16,097 nucleotides of DNA from Chlamydiota bacterium (GCA_029556005.1 JAKQGT010000194.1:1-16097); one strand, 5' to 3'; shown: positions 1-7,065, numbered from the stretch's first letter. Program-made: numbers and translations. Notes: a model not told the origin generated them from the letters alone.

Positions 1-822
1 GAAGAAAAAAAACGGAGCCTGTACAACGGGATTTATGAATGCTCCACCATTTTAGGGATTCTCTTAGCTTCGGTTGGTGTCACTTGGCTGAGTATGCAAG
101 GCTCTATTGAAACGACTTGGCGTTATCTCTATTGGATTGGAGGGGTGACAGCAGGATTTGGACTCTTGATGCGCCTTTTTACTAAAGAAGCCGAAGTTAA
201 ACCTCGAGAAAAACGGCGAATCCTCCCCTTTATATGGGAACACCGTATTCCTTTCCTCATCATCGCACTCACTTCAGGGTTTTCTTATGCCAACTACTAT
301 ATGGTCACCTCCCTTTTGAATGGTTATCTCCCTCTAGTCAGCTCGATTACAAAAGCAGAAGCGCTGCAAGCAAACTCTCTTATTTTAGGGCTCGATTTTC
401 TCTTACTCCCTTTAGGAGGCCTTTTAGCTCTCCGTTTCCCCAAAGAAAAATTGATGGTTCTCTTCGCTGCTTTGATTGGAGTTTTAGCTATTCCCCTTTA
501 TACAGCCTTACCTACAGCAACCCTTTTTACTATCACAGGGATCCGCATGATCTTTGTGATCTTAGGGGTAGGGTTTTCTGTCTTACTCACTCCCTACTAT
601 CAAGACTTAATCCCTCATGAAAATCGTTACACCCTTATCTCTTTAGGAAATGCTGTAGGATCCCAACTCTTGGGAACGAGTGCGTGTTCTATGGGATTTT
701 ATCTCTTCAAACAAACAGGATGGGCTGGTGCTCCCGCCCTCTATTTGATGGCAACTAGCCTGCTTGCGCTAGCAACCCTGCGACTAGCTTTTTCTTGGGC
801 TAGCGCAAAGAAAGTCGCTTAG
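1..822 (+). CDS. MFS transporter, C-terminal part (5' truncated by window edge)
   Basis: The reading frame is open from base 1, so the gene starts outside the window; the first internal ATG at 94 is not its start. About 273 residues are visible. They form mostly long hydrophobic segments separated by short loops with basic residues, including a cytoplasmic-type loop rich in K, R and E (around the residues encoded at 190-225). About seven or eight membrane helices can be counted, which fits the second half of a 12-helix major facilitator protein. I cannot tell the substrate. The stop is TAG at 820-822. It is convergent with the NUDIX gene, and the gap of about 130 bases holds an extended inverted repeat. 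MFS membership is a composition and layout judgement without a diagnostic motif. Confidence 0.7.
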   Translation, partial: EEKKRSLYNGIYECSTILGILLASVGVTWLSMQGSIETTWRYLYWIGGVTAGFGLLMRLFTKEAEVKPREKRRILPFIWEHRIPFLIIALTSGFSYANYYMVTSLLNGYLPLVSSITKAEALQANSLILGLDFLLLPLGGLLALRFPKEKLMVLFAALIGVLAIPLYTALPTATLFTITGIRMIFVILGVGFSVLLTPYYQDLIPHENRYTLISLGNAVGSQLLGTSACSMGFYLFKQTGWAGAPALYLMATSLLALATLRLAFSWASAKKVA

Positions 823-843
823 AGGATGTTTAACTATTGCTTT

Positions 844-963
844 CAGCATTGAAAAGAGAGATTTTTTCCTAGAGGATCTATTTGGAGACTGGAGCAAACT
901 TAGGAAAGTTTGTGTATACTCAAACAACTTCCCTAGGGGAATAGATCCTTTTCATTAATGCTG
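844..963. repeat. Imperfect extended inverted repeat between convergent genes (possible bidirectional terminator)
   Basis: CAGCATT-GAAAAG at 844-856 pairs with CTTTTC-ATT-AATGCTG at 948-963, with a three-base bulge. AGGATCTATT (873-882) pairs with AATAGATCCT (940-949). Around the centre, GTTTG (908-912) pairs with CAAAC (921-925), with flanking AGGAAA/CTTCCCT also roughly complementary. The central loop contains one copy of the TATACTCAAA decamer. The right arm includes the last codons of the NUDIX gene, so the left arm looks like a diverged inverted copy of that gene end. A role in terminating the two converging transcripts is inferred; no clean T-run follows either arm. Confidence 0.55.
915..924 (+). 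repeat. TATACTCAAA dispersed decamer, copy 1
   Basis: Exact decamer in the intergenic space between the MFS and NUDIX 3' ends, in the loop of the inverted repeat there. It continues as CAACTT, close to the longer consensus seen at 1971 (CAATTT). Confidence 0.6.
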
Positions 964-1380
964 GAATGAATTTTTAAACACCCTCTTAAGCTTTTCAAGA
1001 CCGTGTTCTTGGATAAGAGTTTCTAAGGGAGGGAGGAGAGGACTAGGGAGCTGATCCCAATCAAACCATTCCCATCCCTCACATTTATGGGGCTCTAAAC
1101 AGGAAGGTTCTCCCTCGAAATCGGTAATAAATACATAGAGGGTGATATAGTGATGCTCTGCAATCAGATCATTGGTATAGGGACCACGAATAAAAGACTT
1201 CGCAATGAGGCCGGTTTCTTCTAGAAGCTCACGAGCAGCTCCTGTTTCTACAGACTCCCCATGTTCTAAATGCCCCCCGGGAGTTGCCCAGGTAGCAGCC
1301 CCATGGGAGCCCTTCCGTTTTCCCAAAAGGATCTTCCCTTCTTTTAAGACCATGGAAGAGATGCCCACCTTAGGGCGCAT
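955..1380 (-). CDS. NUDIX hydrolase, NUDT15/MutT-like nucleotide pyrophosphatase
   Basis: 141 residues. A complete NUDIX box GX5EX7REUXEEXGU is present at about residues 36-58 (starts GHLEHGE, ends RELLEETGL), so the metal-binding glutamates are intact. Sequence around the box (GKRKGSHGAATWATPGGHLE) and the later CEGWEWFDWDQLP segment resemble the NUDT15/MTH2-like group, which hydrolyses modified or free nucleoside triphosphates. The likely role is cleaning the nucleotide pool in the cytosol; the exact substrate is not readable. The ATG at 1380 is chosen because it lies two bases after the bioY stop (TAA, 1383-1385), suggesting coupled translation. An upstream TTG at 1398 would add six residues overlapping bioY. 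Probably the last gene of the rimO-bioY-nudix run. Confidence 0.88.
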   Translation of the reverse strand: MRPKVGISSMVLKEGKILLGKRKGSHGAATWATPGGHLEHGESVETGAARELLEETGLIAKSFIRGPYTNDLIAEHHYITLYVFITDFEGEPSCLEPHKCEGWEWFDWDQLPSPLLPPLETLIQEHGLEKLKRVFKNSFQH

Positions 1381-1382
1381 TT

Positions 1383-1946
1383 TTATCGCTGCTTCCAACG
1401 CAAAAAGAGTCCATTAAGAGAAGAAGCCATTATAAGCTTTAAAGCCGCTGAGGGAAGAAAGGGGACAACCCCAACCATTAGGCTTTGTTCAAAACTTAAA
1501 ATCCGCATCAACCCTAAGACCCCTAAAGTATAAATGATACACAGTCCTGTAAAATGGCTGAGAAGGACCCACCAAAGACGAGGTCTTGCACGCCACTCAA
1601 TCATTTTTCCACTCACATATGCTGCAATCGGAAAGGCAACAAGATATCCCGCTGAAGGGAGGAGCCACCAAAAGGCCTGACGTGTTCCTTCTGCAAGAAC
1701 AGGAAGCCCAAGACAAGCCAGCCCTAAATAAAGTAGGGTTGACCCTAGCGCTCTATTTCCCCCTTGCATCATCGCAAGAATAAAAATCCCCAATGTTTGC
1801 ATCGTTAAAGGAACGGGGTAAAGAGGAATCGTAATTTGGGAGCAAGCTGCAAGGAATAAACTTCCCATCACAACCTGCAAAGCAGTCCAAGCACGTGACT
1901 TGGTTTTGTCCGAAACAATCGGAGTGGTTTCTACATATACTTGCAT
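1383..1946 (-). CDS. bioY: BioY, biotin-specific S-component of ECF transporter
   Basis: 187 residues and about six hydrophobic helices. The BioY hallmark PVPLTMQTLGI is at about residues 43-53, followed by the expected GxxxGxxxLYLGLxxLGLPV pattern. BioY binds biotin in the inner membrane and works alone or with the shared EcfA/EcfT energising module, which is not in this window. No biotin synthesis genes are seen here, so import of host biotin is the likely purpose. The start is ATG 1946 because GGGAGG stands eight bases upstream. A TTG at 1981 in the same frame would begin inside a TATACTCAAA repeat and lacks a ribosome site. It lies 40 bases after rimO and two bases before the NUDIX start, all on the same strand. 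Confidence 0.93.
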   Translation of the reverse strand: MQVYVETTPIVSDKTKSRAWTALQVVMGSLFLAACSQITIPLYPVPLTMQTLGIFILAMMQGGNRALGSTLLYLGLACLGLPVLAEGTRQAFWWLLPSAGYLVAFPIAAYVSGKMIEWRARPRLWWVLLSHFTGLCIIYTLGVLGLMRILSFEQSLMVGVVPFLPSAALKLIMASSLNGLFLRWKQR

Positions 1947-1953
1947 AGGATGA

Positions 1954-1959
1954 CCTCCC
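1954..1959 (-). promoter_or_regulatory. Shine-Dalgarno site deciding the bioY start
   Basis: GGGAGG on the minus strand with a seven-base gap to the ATG at 1946. This supports the shorter protein over an upstream TTG start. Confidence 0.7.
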
Positions 1960-1970
1960 AAAAAGGGTTT

Positions 1971-1990
1971 TATACTCAAACAATTTCAAA
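1971..1990 (+). repeat. TATACTCAAA decamer, copy 2 (extended 20-mer form)
   Basis: TATACTCAAACAATTTCAAA lies between the rimO stop and the bioY start. It matches the copy at 11351-11370 except for two adjacent bases (CA versus TC). The sequence runs on into a hairpin formed with the rimO 3' end. Confidence 0.65.
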
Positions 1991-3401
1991 AGTTGGAATT
2001 ATTCGCAACTTTTCCTACAAGATCATAAAGAGCTACATCAGTAATTTTTACAGGATACCTTTTCCCAAAGGCTTCCACTTGCGAGACATCATTGATGATC
2101 ACTTCTCCATCAATATCGGGACACTGACCTTTATGACGTCCTTTCATTAAATAGGGAGAATCGGGGTGATAACCTTCAACTACAACCTCTAAAGTCTTCC
2201 CAATTTTTTTCCTTAGTAAACGTTTTACCACCTGCTGTTGCGCTTTAACAAGGCGTTTATGTCGCCTCGCTTTGACTTCAGCTGAAATTTGATGGGGAAG
2301 ATTTGCCGCAAAGCTTCCAGGTTCTTGAGAGTATTCAAAAATACCCACATTATCAATGGGATAGTCTTTGATAAAAGCCAGGAGCTCCTCAAACTGTGCT
2401 TCTGTCTCTCCAGGGAACCCTACGATCATGCTAGTCCTTATGGTGATGTCGGGAATTTCAAGTCGCAAAAGTTCTAAAGTATAAATGATCTCTTCTCTTG
2501 AAGTGGCACGGTGCATTGCTTTGAGAACCTCATTGTTCACATGTTGAATCGGCATGTCGAGATAAGGACAAATGCGTGGATCACTTTTCATGAGCTGAAT
2601 TAACGGAGGGGTAATTTCATCAGGATAGAGATATAACAAACGGATCCAAAAGTCTCCCTCTTCTTGAAGAAGCGTTTCCAAAAGTTTAATGAGTCCCTCT
2701 GATCGCTTATAACCGAGATCCTTTCCCCAATCTCCCAGATCTTGAGCAATGAGAATAATTTCAAACACCCCTTGAGCACGCAAAGCGCGAAACTCTTTCA
2801 CCACTTGCTCAATAGACTTACTTTTTAAAGGACCTTTAATCTGAGGAATAATGCAATAAGCACACCGTTTTTTACACCCTTCAGCAATTTTTAAATAGGC
2901 ATAGTTAGAGGGAGTCGAAACTTGACGGGGGACCTCTCCTGCCTGAAGGTAGCTCCGTGCAGAAGTGATGAGGCTCCCCCCTTTTGTGGATTGGATCGCC
3001 TGTAAAATATGGGTCACATCACCAGAACCTAGTAAATAATCTATATTGGGAAAATGCTTTTTGATCTCGTGATCATAGGTTTGAACCATGCACCCAGTAA
3101 CGACAATTTTTGCACCTTTTTTGCGGTGATCAAACATCATTCCAATGGTATCTAAAGACTCTTTTCTAGCGGCTTCTAAAAAACCACACGTATTCACTAC
3201 AATAAAATCCGCATCCTCTAATGTTTGTGCTACCTCATACCCCGCTTTTAAAAGGATTCCCAACATCACTTCCGTATCTACTCGGTTACGAGGACATCCT
3301 AAGCTCACAAAATAGAGCTTGTTACCTCCATGAGAGAACTGCAAAGAGTGATCCTCTTCTTGAGGGGTAGGGGTCTGATGATCAGGATATAGCTTCAACA
3401 T
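1986..3401 (-). CDS. rimO: RimO, ribosomal protein S12 methylthiotransferase (radical SAM)
   Basis: 471 residues. The N-terminal UPF0004 domain has the three cluster cysteines at about residues 36 (SLGCPRNRVDTE), 72 (NTCGF) and 104 (VTGCMV). The radical-SAM CxxxCxxC motif is at 176-183 (CKKRCAYC). A C-terminal TRAM-type region follows from about residue 400. The SLGCPxNxVDxE motif separates RimO from MiaB. The enzyme uses two Fe-S clusters and S-adenosylmethionine to methylthiolate an aspartate of ribosomal protein S12. It is about 30 residues longer at the N terminus than E. coli RimO; this extension is polar with no internal start codon, and the ribosome site before ATG 3401 is weak. Upstream of bioY and NUDIX on the same strand, probably one transcript. 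Confidence 0.94.
   Translation of the reverse strand: MLKLYPDHQTPTPQEEDHSLQFSHGGNKLYFVSLGCPRNRVDTEVMLGILLKAGYEVAQTLEDADFIVVNTCGFLEAARKESLDTIGMMFDHRKKGAKIVVTGCMVQTYDHEIKKHFPNIDYLLGSGDVTHILQAIQSTKGGSLITSARSYLQAGEVPRQVSTPSNYAYLKIAEGCKKRCAYCIIPQIKGPLKSKSIEQVVKEFRALRAQGVFEIILIAQDLGDWGKDLGYKRSEGLIKLLETLLQEEGDFWIRLLYLYPDEITPPLIQLMKSDPRICPYLDMPIQHVNNEVLKAMHRATSREEIIYTLELLRLEIPDITIRTSMIVGFPGETEAQFEELLAFIKDYPIDNVGIFEYSQEPGSFAANLPHQISAEVKARRHKRLVKAQQQVVKRLLRKKIGKTLEVVVEGYHPDSPYLMKGRHKGQCPDIDGEVIINDVSQVEAFGKRYPVKITDVALYDLVGKVANNSNF
1988..2013 (-). terminator. Hairpin overlapping the rimO 3' end (weak terminator or attenuator candidate)
   Basis: AAAAGTTG (1988-1995) and CAACTTTT (2006-2013) form an eight-base-pair stem with a ten-base loop. 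On the minus strand it covers the last rimO codons and the stop. It is A/T-paired at the base and lacks a following T-run, so it may only reduce read-through into bioY or protect the 3' end. Confidence 0.35.
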
Positions 3402-3487
3402 AGGGAACTAGAATAGCCTCTAGGGATCATTTATTTCAAACCCCATGCACCTATCCCGAATTAAAGGTTTATTTGATTTCTTGGATT

Positions 3488-3497
3488 TTTGAGTATA
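3488..3497 (-). repeat. TATACTCAAA decamer, copy 3 (only minus-strand copy)
   Basis: Plus-strand TTTGAGTATA in the divergent region between rimO and the Cys-rich membrane protein gene. It continues on the minus strand as AATCC, so only the core is conserved. Confidence 0.5.
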
Positions 3498-3555
3498 CAA
3501 GATCACTTCTTGACTAGAATAAAAAACTTTCAATAAACAAAAAATAGGTAGCAAC

Positions 3556-3583
3556 TTGAGTTTGAGAATATCTCGGTTATAAA
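3556..3583 (+). promoter_or_regulatory. Candidate sigma70/sigma66-type promoter for the Cys-rich membrane protein
   Basis: TTGAGT (3556-3561), a 16-base spacer, then TATAAA (3578-3583). Transcription would start near 3590, just before GAGGG (3591-3595), leaving a very short leader. A second possible -35 (TTGACT at 3510) has a poorer -10. Confidence 0.35.
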
Positions 3584-3605
3584 AAATTATGAGGGTTTGT
3601 TTTCA

Positions 3606-4043
3606 GTGATTCTTCCTCTTATCTTTGGAACTGTAGCCCTCCTTCTTCTCTTCATCAAGCTCCCGGGAGTGGCTCAATTTTTTCATACTTTTCCTTGTAA
3701 CTGCTGCCTAGATGCCATCCCTTATTTTGCACTATTAGGCGCAGGCTACTTCTCAGGATTTCTTGCCATTATTATTTTTTTTAGATCCCTTCCCCATCTA
3801 TCTTTAAAAGTTTGTGGGCTCGTTTGGGCGATAGGTCTTGGGAGTGTTTTGATATGGCTAAGCCCCGGATGGTGTCTACTTTGCCTTGGGGCTCATCTAT
3901 GTCATATCCTGCTATGGGCAACGTGGAGAGCAGGCCCAGAAAAGTTTATGATCCCTCTAGCAACCAAAATAACACTGACTGCGATTTCCACATTCGTCAT
4001 GATGGGGGTGTTTACTCTATCCAACCTCTTTCTAAAAAAATAG
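3606..4043 (+). CDS. Small Cys-rich inner-membrane protein, possibly VKOR/DsbB-like thiol redox protein
   Basis: 145 residues with four likely membrane helices (about residues 2-18, 39-60, 70-86 and 120-140). Two cysteine groups stand near helix ends: CNCC at about residues 31-34, and CLLC followed by LGAHLC at about 90-99. A CxxC placed in a four-helix bundle together with a second cysteine pair resembles vitamin K epoxide reductase-like or DsbB-like disulfide-forming proteins, but the full family signature is not evident, so this is a hypothesis. Start: GTG 3606 has GAGGG ten bases upstream; an in-frame TTG at 3597 would add three residues but sits on top of that site. No thioredoxin-like partner gene is adjacent. 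The gene ends 17 bases before the convergent neighbour's stop. Confidence 0.6.
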   Translation: MILPLIFGTVALLLLFIKLPGVAQFFHTFPCNCCLDAIPYFALLGAGYFSGFLAIIIFFRSLPHLSLKVCGLVWAIGLGSVLIWLSPGWCLLCLGAHLCHILLWATWRAGPEKFMIPLATKITLTAISTFVMMGVFTLSNLFLKK

Positions 4044-4060
4044 ATCACACCGAGAGAGAC

Positions 4061-4522
4061 CTAAGAGAAAGATAAAGACTCAAAGTAATTGGTCAAATAA
4101 TCGGGATCTAATTCAATTTTTAATTGAATCAATTCATGTAACAAATTCAACAAATCGAGATCATTCGGATAATCCTCAAGCGCTTTTCTGACGAACTGCT
4201 CGGCTTCTTGGATCTTTTGAAGCTTCATTTCTTTCGAGGTGAATCGAGAGATTTCAATCTTATAAGCGAGGGCTTGACTGTAGGCATTGTTGGGATTGTT
4301 TAGCTCCTCTTGCTGATGCACTTGAGGAAAAGAAATTTTCTCTTCAAATGCTCTTGGTGAATCAAAAGCTATGACATTTGGGGTCAGGGTTTCTGCTATC
4401 TTTTCAGCAGTCAGGTAGGGAACCTTTTCTTCTTCAGTACGCTTACGTTTTCCTATACGTGGAAGTTCTAGTTCAGTTGTTTGTGCAGGAGTTTTTGAAC
4501 CGAATGATACAGGAGTACCCAT
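4061..4522 (-). CDS. Unknown soluble protein with TPR-like C-terminal helices
   Basis: 153 residues and no signal peptide. The first 80 or so residues are polar and probably disordered, with a basic patch (GKRKRTEEEK, about residues 23-32). From about residue 82 it is strongly helical: a segment with ALAYKIEISRF, then KIQEAEQFVRKALEDYPNDLDLLNLL, a pattern like one TPR hairpin. AGGGGA precedes ATG 4522 at good spacing. It follows the 112-residue helical protein at 4942-4604 with an 81-base gap, probably one unit. A small helical protein next to a TPR-like protein recalls type III secretion needle/chaperone pairs, but I see no other secretion gene and do not assign this. Confidence 0.7.
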   Translation of the reverse strand: MGTPVSFGSKTPAQTTELELPRIGKRKRTEEEKVPYLTAEKIAETLTPNVIAFDSPRAFEEKISFPQVHQQEELNNPNNAYSQALAYKIEISRFTSKEMKLQKIQEAEQFVRKALEDYPNDLDLLNLLHELIQLKIELDPDYLTNYFESLSFS

Positions 4523-4603
4523 ACTTTTCCCCTATTTTTAACAAGTTTAAGTATGACGGACTGTGCTTTTTTTATTCACCAAAAAAAGGAATAACTACTT
4601 CTC

Positions 4604-4942
4604 TTAAGAGCTTAAGGCACTGAGATCTTCTGCAACTTTCTGCTGATTTTCTGGAGTGGGGTTATCTACAAATGCTTGATAATGAGCGTTGAGTTCAACT
4701 TCTTTTTTTTGCTTCCCCTCAGAAATGGCTACGCAAGCTGTTTCATTCATGACATTGAGAGCCTTATCCATCACATCTTGCAGTTTAGCTTTTTTATGAG
4801 CTTCTACATCAGGCTTGGTGTATTCCTGAAAGGCTTTTTGAAAGAGTTTAAGCCCTTCATTGTAGTCTTTCTTGTAGCGTTCTAACTCTTCAGGAGAGGG
4901 CTGAGGTTGTCCCCCTTGGACTCCACTAACTTCCGATGACAT
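4604..4942 (-). CDS. Unknown small all-helical soluble protein
   Basis: 112 residues. A Gln/Pro/Gly-rich N-terminal tail (about 17 residues) is followed by about four amphipathic helices broken at YTKPD and DNPTPEN. Charged residues dominate and there is no signal peptide or membrane segment. The helix-turn-helix layout with the NPTPEN turn resembles small secreted or needle-like type III secretion components in general shape only; I recognise no family. The start is supported by GGAGTT seven bases before ATG 4942. Its promoter probably lies in the 83-base divergent space shared with the outer-membrane gene at 5026. Likely co-transcribed with the downstream TPR-like gene. Confidence 0.68.
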   Translation of the reverse strand: MSSEVSGVQGGQPQPSPEELERYKKDYNEGLKLFQKAFQEYTKPDVEAHKKAKLQDVMDKALNVMNETACVAISEGKQKKEVELNAHYQAFVDNPTPENQQKVAEDLSALSS

Positions 4943-5025
4943 TGCTAAACTCCATGTTTTTGCTTCCTATATTTTTATTTAATGGATAAAATACTTTTTA
5001 GTCCAATTGATACAAGGGTTTGCAA

Positions 5026-6078
5026 ATGCATAAAAGGTCTTTAGGGATAACCATATTATTAGTTCTTAGCTCTTTTCTCTCAGCTCAAGAAAAAGCACCT
5101 CCTCAAAAATTACTCTCTTCCCCTCCCCCTATTTCAACAGTCGATGAGCAATTAGGGCAAGCTCAAGCGGAATTTGAAATGGCAAAAAAAATGTTCAACC
5201 CTTGGTATGCAGGACCTTTATTGACTCCTTCCGCTCACAATGTGCCGAAAGGAATGTTTGTTGTTCAGCCTTATCTATTTGTACAAAACACCTATGCCAC
5301 TTTTGATGAACACCGCCACTCCAAAAATATTCCCGATATTTGGACAGTCCAACCCTTAATGCTTTTCCAAATGGGATGGCTGACTTGGCTCGATTTTACT
5401 GTGACAGGGCAAGGTTATTATAGAACGCAATCGGGAAAAGATACTTTTTATTGGGGGGATACCTCTTTTCAGTGGGGAATTCAGCTCATGCAAGAACAGC
5501 CTTATAAGCCTGCTATCCGTTTTACCTTCACAGAATCCGTTCCTACAGGCAGATATGAAAAACTCAACCCCGCTAAAAATGGAATAGATGCCACAGGATC
5601 AGGAGCTTATACAACTAACTTTTCTCTGAACATTTCAAAAGTAATCTGGTGGGTTTCTACTCATCCCTTTGCTTTTAGAGCTTCGTTTAACTACTCCTTC
5701 CCGAGCGCTTTAGTGAGAGTTCAAGAGTTTAATGCTTATGGTGGAGGAAAAGGTACACACGGAAGGGTCAGACCCGGCAATGCCATTGCCATTGATACCT
5801 CTGTGGAGCTTAGCTTTACCCAAAAATGGGTATTTGCCCTCGATCTCGTCTATACCTATCAAAACCATTCAACTTTTTCGGGACATAAAGGCCGTACTCT
5901 GACAGGACAAACTGCCTCTGTTGGGGGTCCTTCTAGTGATTCACTGAGTGCAGCCCCTGCTTTAGAGTATAACCCTTCGGATTCTATGGGATTCTTAGCA
6001 GGTGTGTGGTTTACAATCACGGGACGTAATTCCTCTGATTTTATCTCAGGGGTTCTCACGATGTACTACGCTTGGTAA
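5026..6078 (+). CDS. Predicted outer-membrane beta-barrel protein with signal peptide
   Basis: 350 residues. A typical Sec signal peptide opens the protein (HKR, hydrophobic stretch, then SFLSA before QEK, about residues 1-21). The mature part has alternating aromatic and polar residues typical of beta strands, Gly/Ser/Thr-rich loops, and ends in an aromatic residue (YYAW), which fits recognition by the BAM complex. The middle region (YWGDTSFQWGIQL, then TFTESVPTGRYEKLNP) resembles the MetA-pathway-of-phenol-degradation / transporter-like outer membrane family, whose members are presumed channels; this link is from memory. The start is ATG 5026, with AAGGG seven bases upstream; a TTG at 5020 would overlap the spacer. 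Monocistronic, with a convergent neighbour 24 bases beyond its stop. Confidence 0.8.
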   Translation: MHKRSLGITILLVLSSFLSAQEKAPPQKLLSSPPPISTVDEQLGQAQAEFEMAKKMFNPWYAGPLLTPSAHNVPKGMFVVQPYLFVQNTYATFDEHRHSKNIPDIWTVQPLMLFQMGWLTWLDFTVTGQGYYRTQSGKDTFYWGDTSFQWGIQLMQEQPYKPAIRFTFTESVPTGRYEKLNPAKNGIDATGSGAYTTNFSLNISKVIWWVSTHPFAFRASFNYSFPSALVRVQEFNAYGGGKGTHGRVRPGNAIAIDTSVELSFTQKWVFALDLVYTYQNHSTFSGHKGRTLTGQTASVGGPSSDSLSAAPALEYNPSDSMGFLAGVWFTITGRNSSDFISGVLTMYYAW

Positions 6079-6102
6079 AGGTGCGAAGCGCATAGGTGGT
6101 AT

Positions 6103-6816
6103 TTAGGGGTTAAATATTTCTGACAGAAAGTTTTCTGTGGCCTGAAAGGCTCGCTTTTCTGCTACGGGATTGTAGATAGTCCCCATTGAAGGGTCATTGG
6201 CCTCAGGATTCGTAAAGGCATGTTGCGTTCTTCCATACACATGAACTTGCCAATCAATACCCTTTTCTGTCATCTCCTTCTCAAAGGCAAGAACCTGTTC
6301 TGGAGGGACCATCGGATCGTCATGCCCATGTAAAACAAGCACTTTTGCGTGAACCTTTTCTTTTTTCGAATGTTCAGGTGCAGTTAAGCGACCATGTAAG
6401 CTAACCACTCCTTTAAGAAGAGCTCCGCTACGTGCTAAATCGAGAGCACATAATCCTCCAAAACAAAAACCGATCGCAGCCATTTTTTGTCCATCCACAG
6501 CAGCATGATGTTGCGCCGTTTTTAAGGCGACTTGCATGCGATCTAGTAAATACTTGCGATCTTTGATAAAGGGTTCCATCAGTTTCGAGTTCTCTTCAAC
6601 CGATCGTCCCAAAACACCTTTCCCATAAAGATCCACAGCAATCCCCACATATCCCAATTGCGCAAGCCATTTGGCTTTGTCCAAAACAAACTCATCTCTT
6701 CCACTCCAGGCGTGAAAAATCAAAACTCCAGGACGTTTTTCATGAGTTTTCTCCCATGCAATAAAAGCTTCTAAGGAGCTCCCGGCATGTTTGTATTCTA
6801 GTACCTCTGTTTTCAT
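6103..6816 (-). CDS. Dienelactone hydrolase family alpha/beta-hydrolase
   Basis: 237 residues, the usual size for this family. The nucleophile elbow is GFCFGG with Cys118, as in dienelactone hydrolase rather than the Ser of most esterases. The acid is in LHGHDDPMVP (Asp167 most likely) and the base is His199 in TQHAFTNP, so the Cys-Asp-His triad is complete. There is no signal peptide, so it should be cytosolic. Members hydrolyse lactones or small esters; many have no known physiological substrate and this one cannot be assigned. GTGAGG precedes ATG 6816 by five bases. The gene is divergent from the PNPOx-like gene at 7066, and a long palindrome lies between the two starts, so shared or mirrored control is possible. 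Confidence 0.9.
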   Translation of the reverse strand: MKTEVLEYKHAGSSLEAFIAWEKTHEKRPGVLIFHAWSGRDEFVLDKAKWLAQLGYVGIAVDLYGKGVLGRSVEENSKLMEPFIKDRKYLLDRMQVALKTAQHHAAVDGQKMAAIGFCFGGLCALDLARSGALLKGVVSLHGRLTAPEHSKKEKVHAKVLVLHGHDDPMVPPEQVLAFEKEMTEKGIDWQVHVYGRTQHAFTNPEANDPSMGTIYNPVAEKRAFQATENFLSEIFNP

Positions 6817-6867
6817 AGGAACCTCACTTCATTCACCAAAATTCCTATCGTAACAAAATTCCTTTAA

Positions 6868-7041
6868 TATATAGCTAAATTTATTTAAAATGGGGATGAT
6901 TTATGTGGATCTTTCTGTTGTCCTTCGACTTCTTAAAATCTCTCCTTGTCCAATGGAAAATGTTTTCGATTTTAAGAAGCCAAAATCCATCAAAAATATC
7001 TCACATAAATCATCCCCATTTTAAATAAATTTAGCTATATA
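6868..7041. repeat. 174-base palindrome with perfect 40-base inverted arms (MITE-like or regulatory)
   Basis: Arms 6868-6907 and 7002-7041 are exact reverse complements over 40 bases (outer end TATATAGCTAAATT). Nested inside, CTTCTTAAAATC (6929-6940) pairs with GATTTTAAGAAG (6968-6979), leaving a 27-base loop. The whole forms one long stem with an internal bulge. It fills most of the space between divergent genes at 6816 and 7066. No ORF and no target-site duplication are visible at the edges. It may be a miniature inverted-repeat element, or two mirrored promoter copies serving both genes; the outer ends carry TATATA-like boxes pointing outwards. Confidence 0.85.
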
Positions 7042-7047
7042 CTCAAA
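7038..7047 (+). repeat. TATACTCAAA decamer, copy 4
   Basis: Overlaps the outer four bases of the right palindrome arm. The copy is followed by AAATT, giving a small CTCAA/TTGAG hairpin (7042-7055) just in front of the ribosome site of the PNPOx-like gene. Confidence 0.5.
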
Positions 7048-7053
7048 AAATTG

Positions 7054-7058
7054 AGGAG
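7054..7058 (+). promoter_or_regulatory. Shine-Dalgarno site deciding the start of the PNPOx-like gene
   Basis: AGGAG stands seven bases before ATG 7066 and four before ATG 7063. It overlaps an upstream in-frame TTG at 7051, which makes that longer start unlikely. The site is partly inside the CTCAA/TTGAG hairpin. Confidence 0.6.
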
Positions 7059-7065
7059 ATTGATG

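Noticed and set aside
234..620. Plus-strand frame inside the MFS gene
   Set aside because: Composition is not protein-like and it is fully covered by the transporter frame, which continues from base 1.
915..920. TATACT of the dispersed decamer as a -10 promoter box
   Set aside because: The sequence upstream of the six copies is not conserved and shows no -35 at proper spacing; several copies point towards no gene.
1586..1783. Plus-strand frame antisense to bioY
   Set aside because: It is a shadow of the bioY frame with no ribosome site and no protein-like pattern.
3589..3609. Tiny six-codon frame (ATG 3589 to TGA 3607) as a leader peptide for the membrane protein
   Set aside because: It overlaps the ribosome site and contains no regulatory codon run; probably chance.
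3812..4075. Plus-strand frame overlapping the end of the Cys-rich membrane protein
   Set aside because: It is out of frame with the membrane protein, lacks a ribosome site, and runs over the neighbour's stop.
6083..6093. TGCG-AAG-CGCA as a terminator for the beta-barrel gene
   Set aside because: The stem has only four pairs and no T-run follows on either strand.
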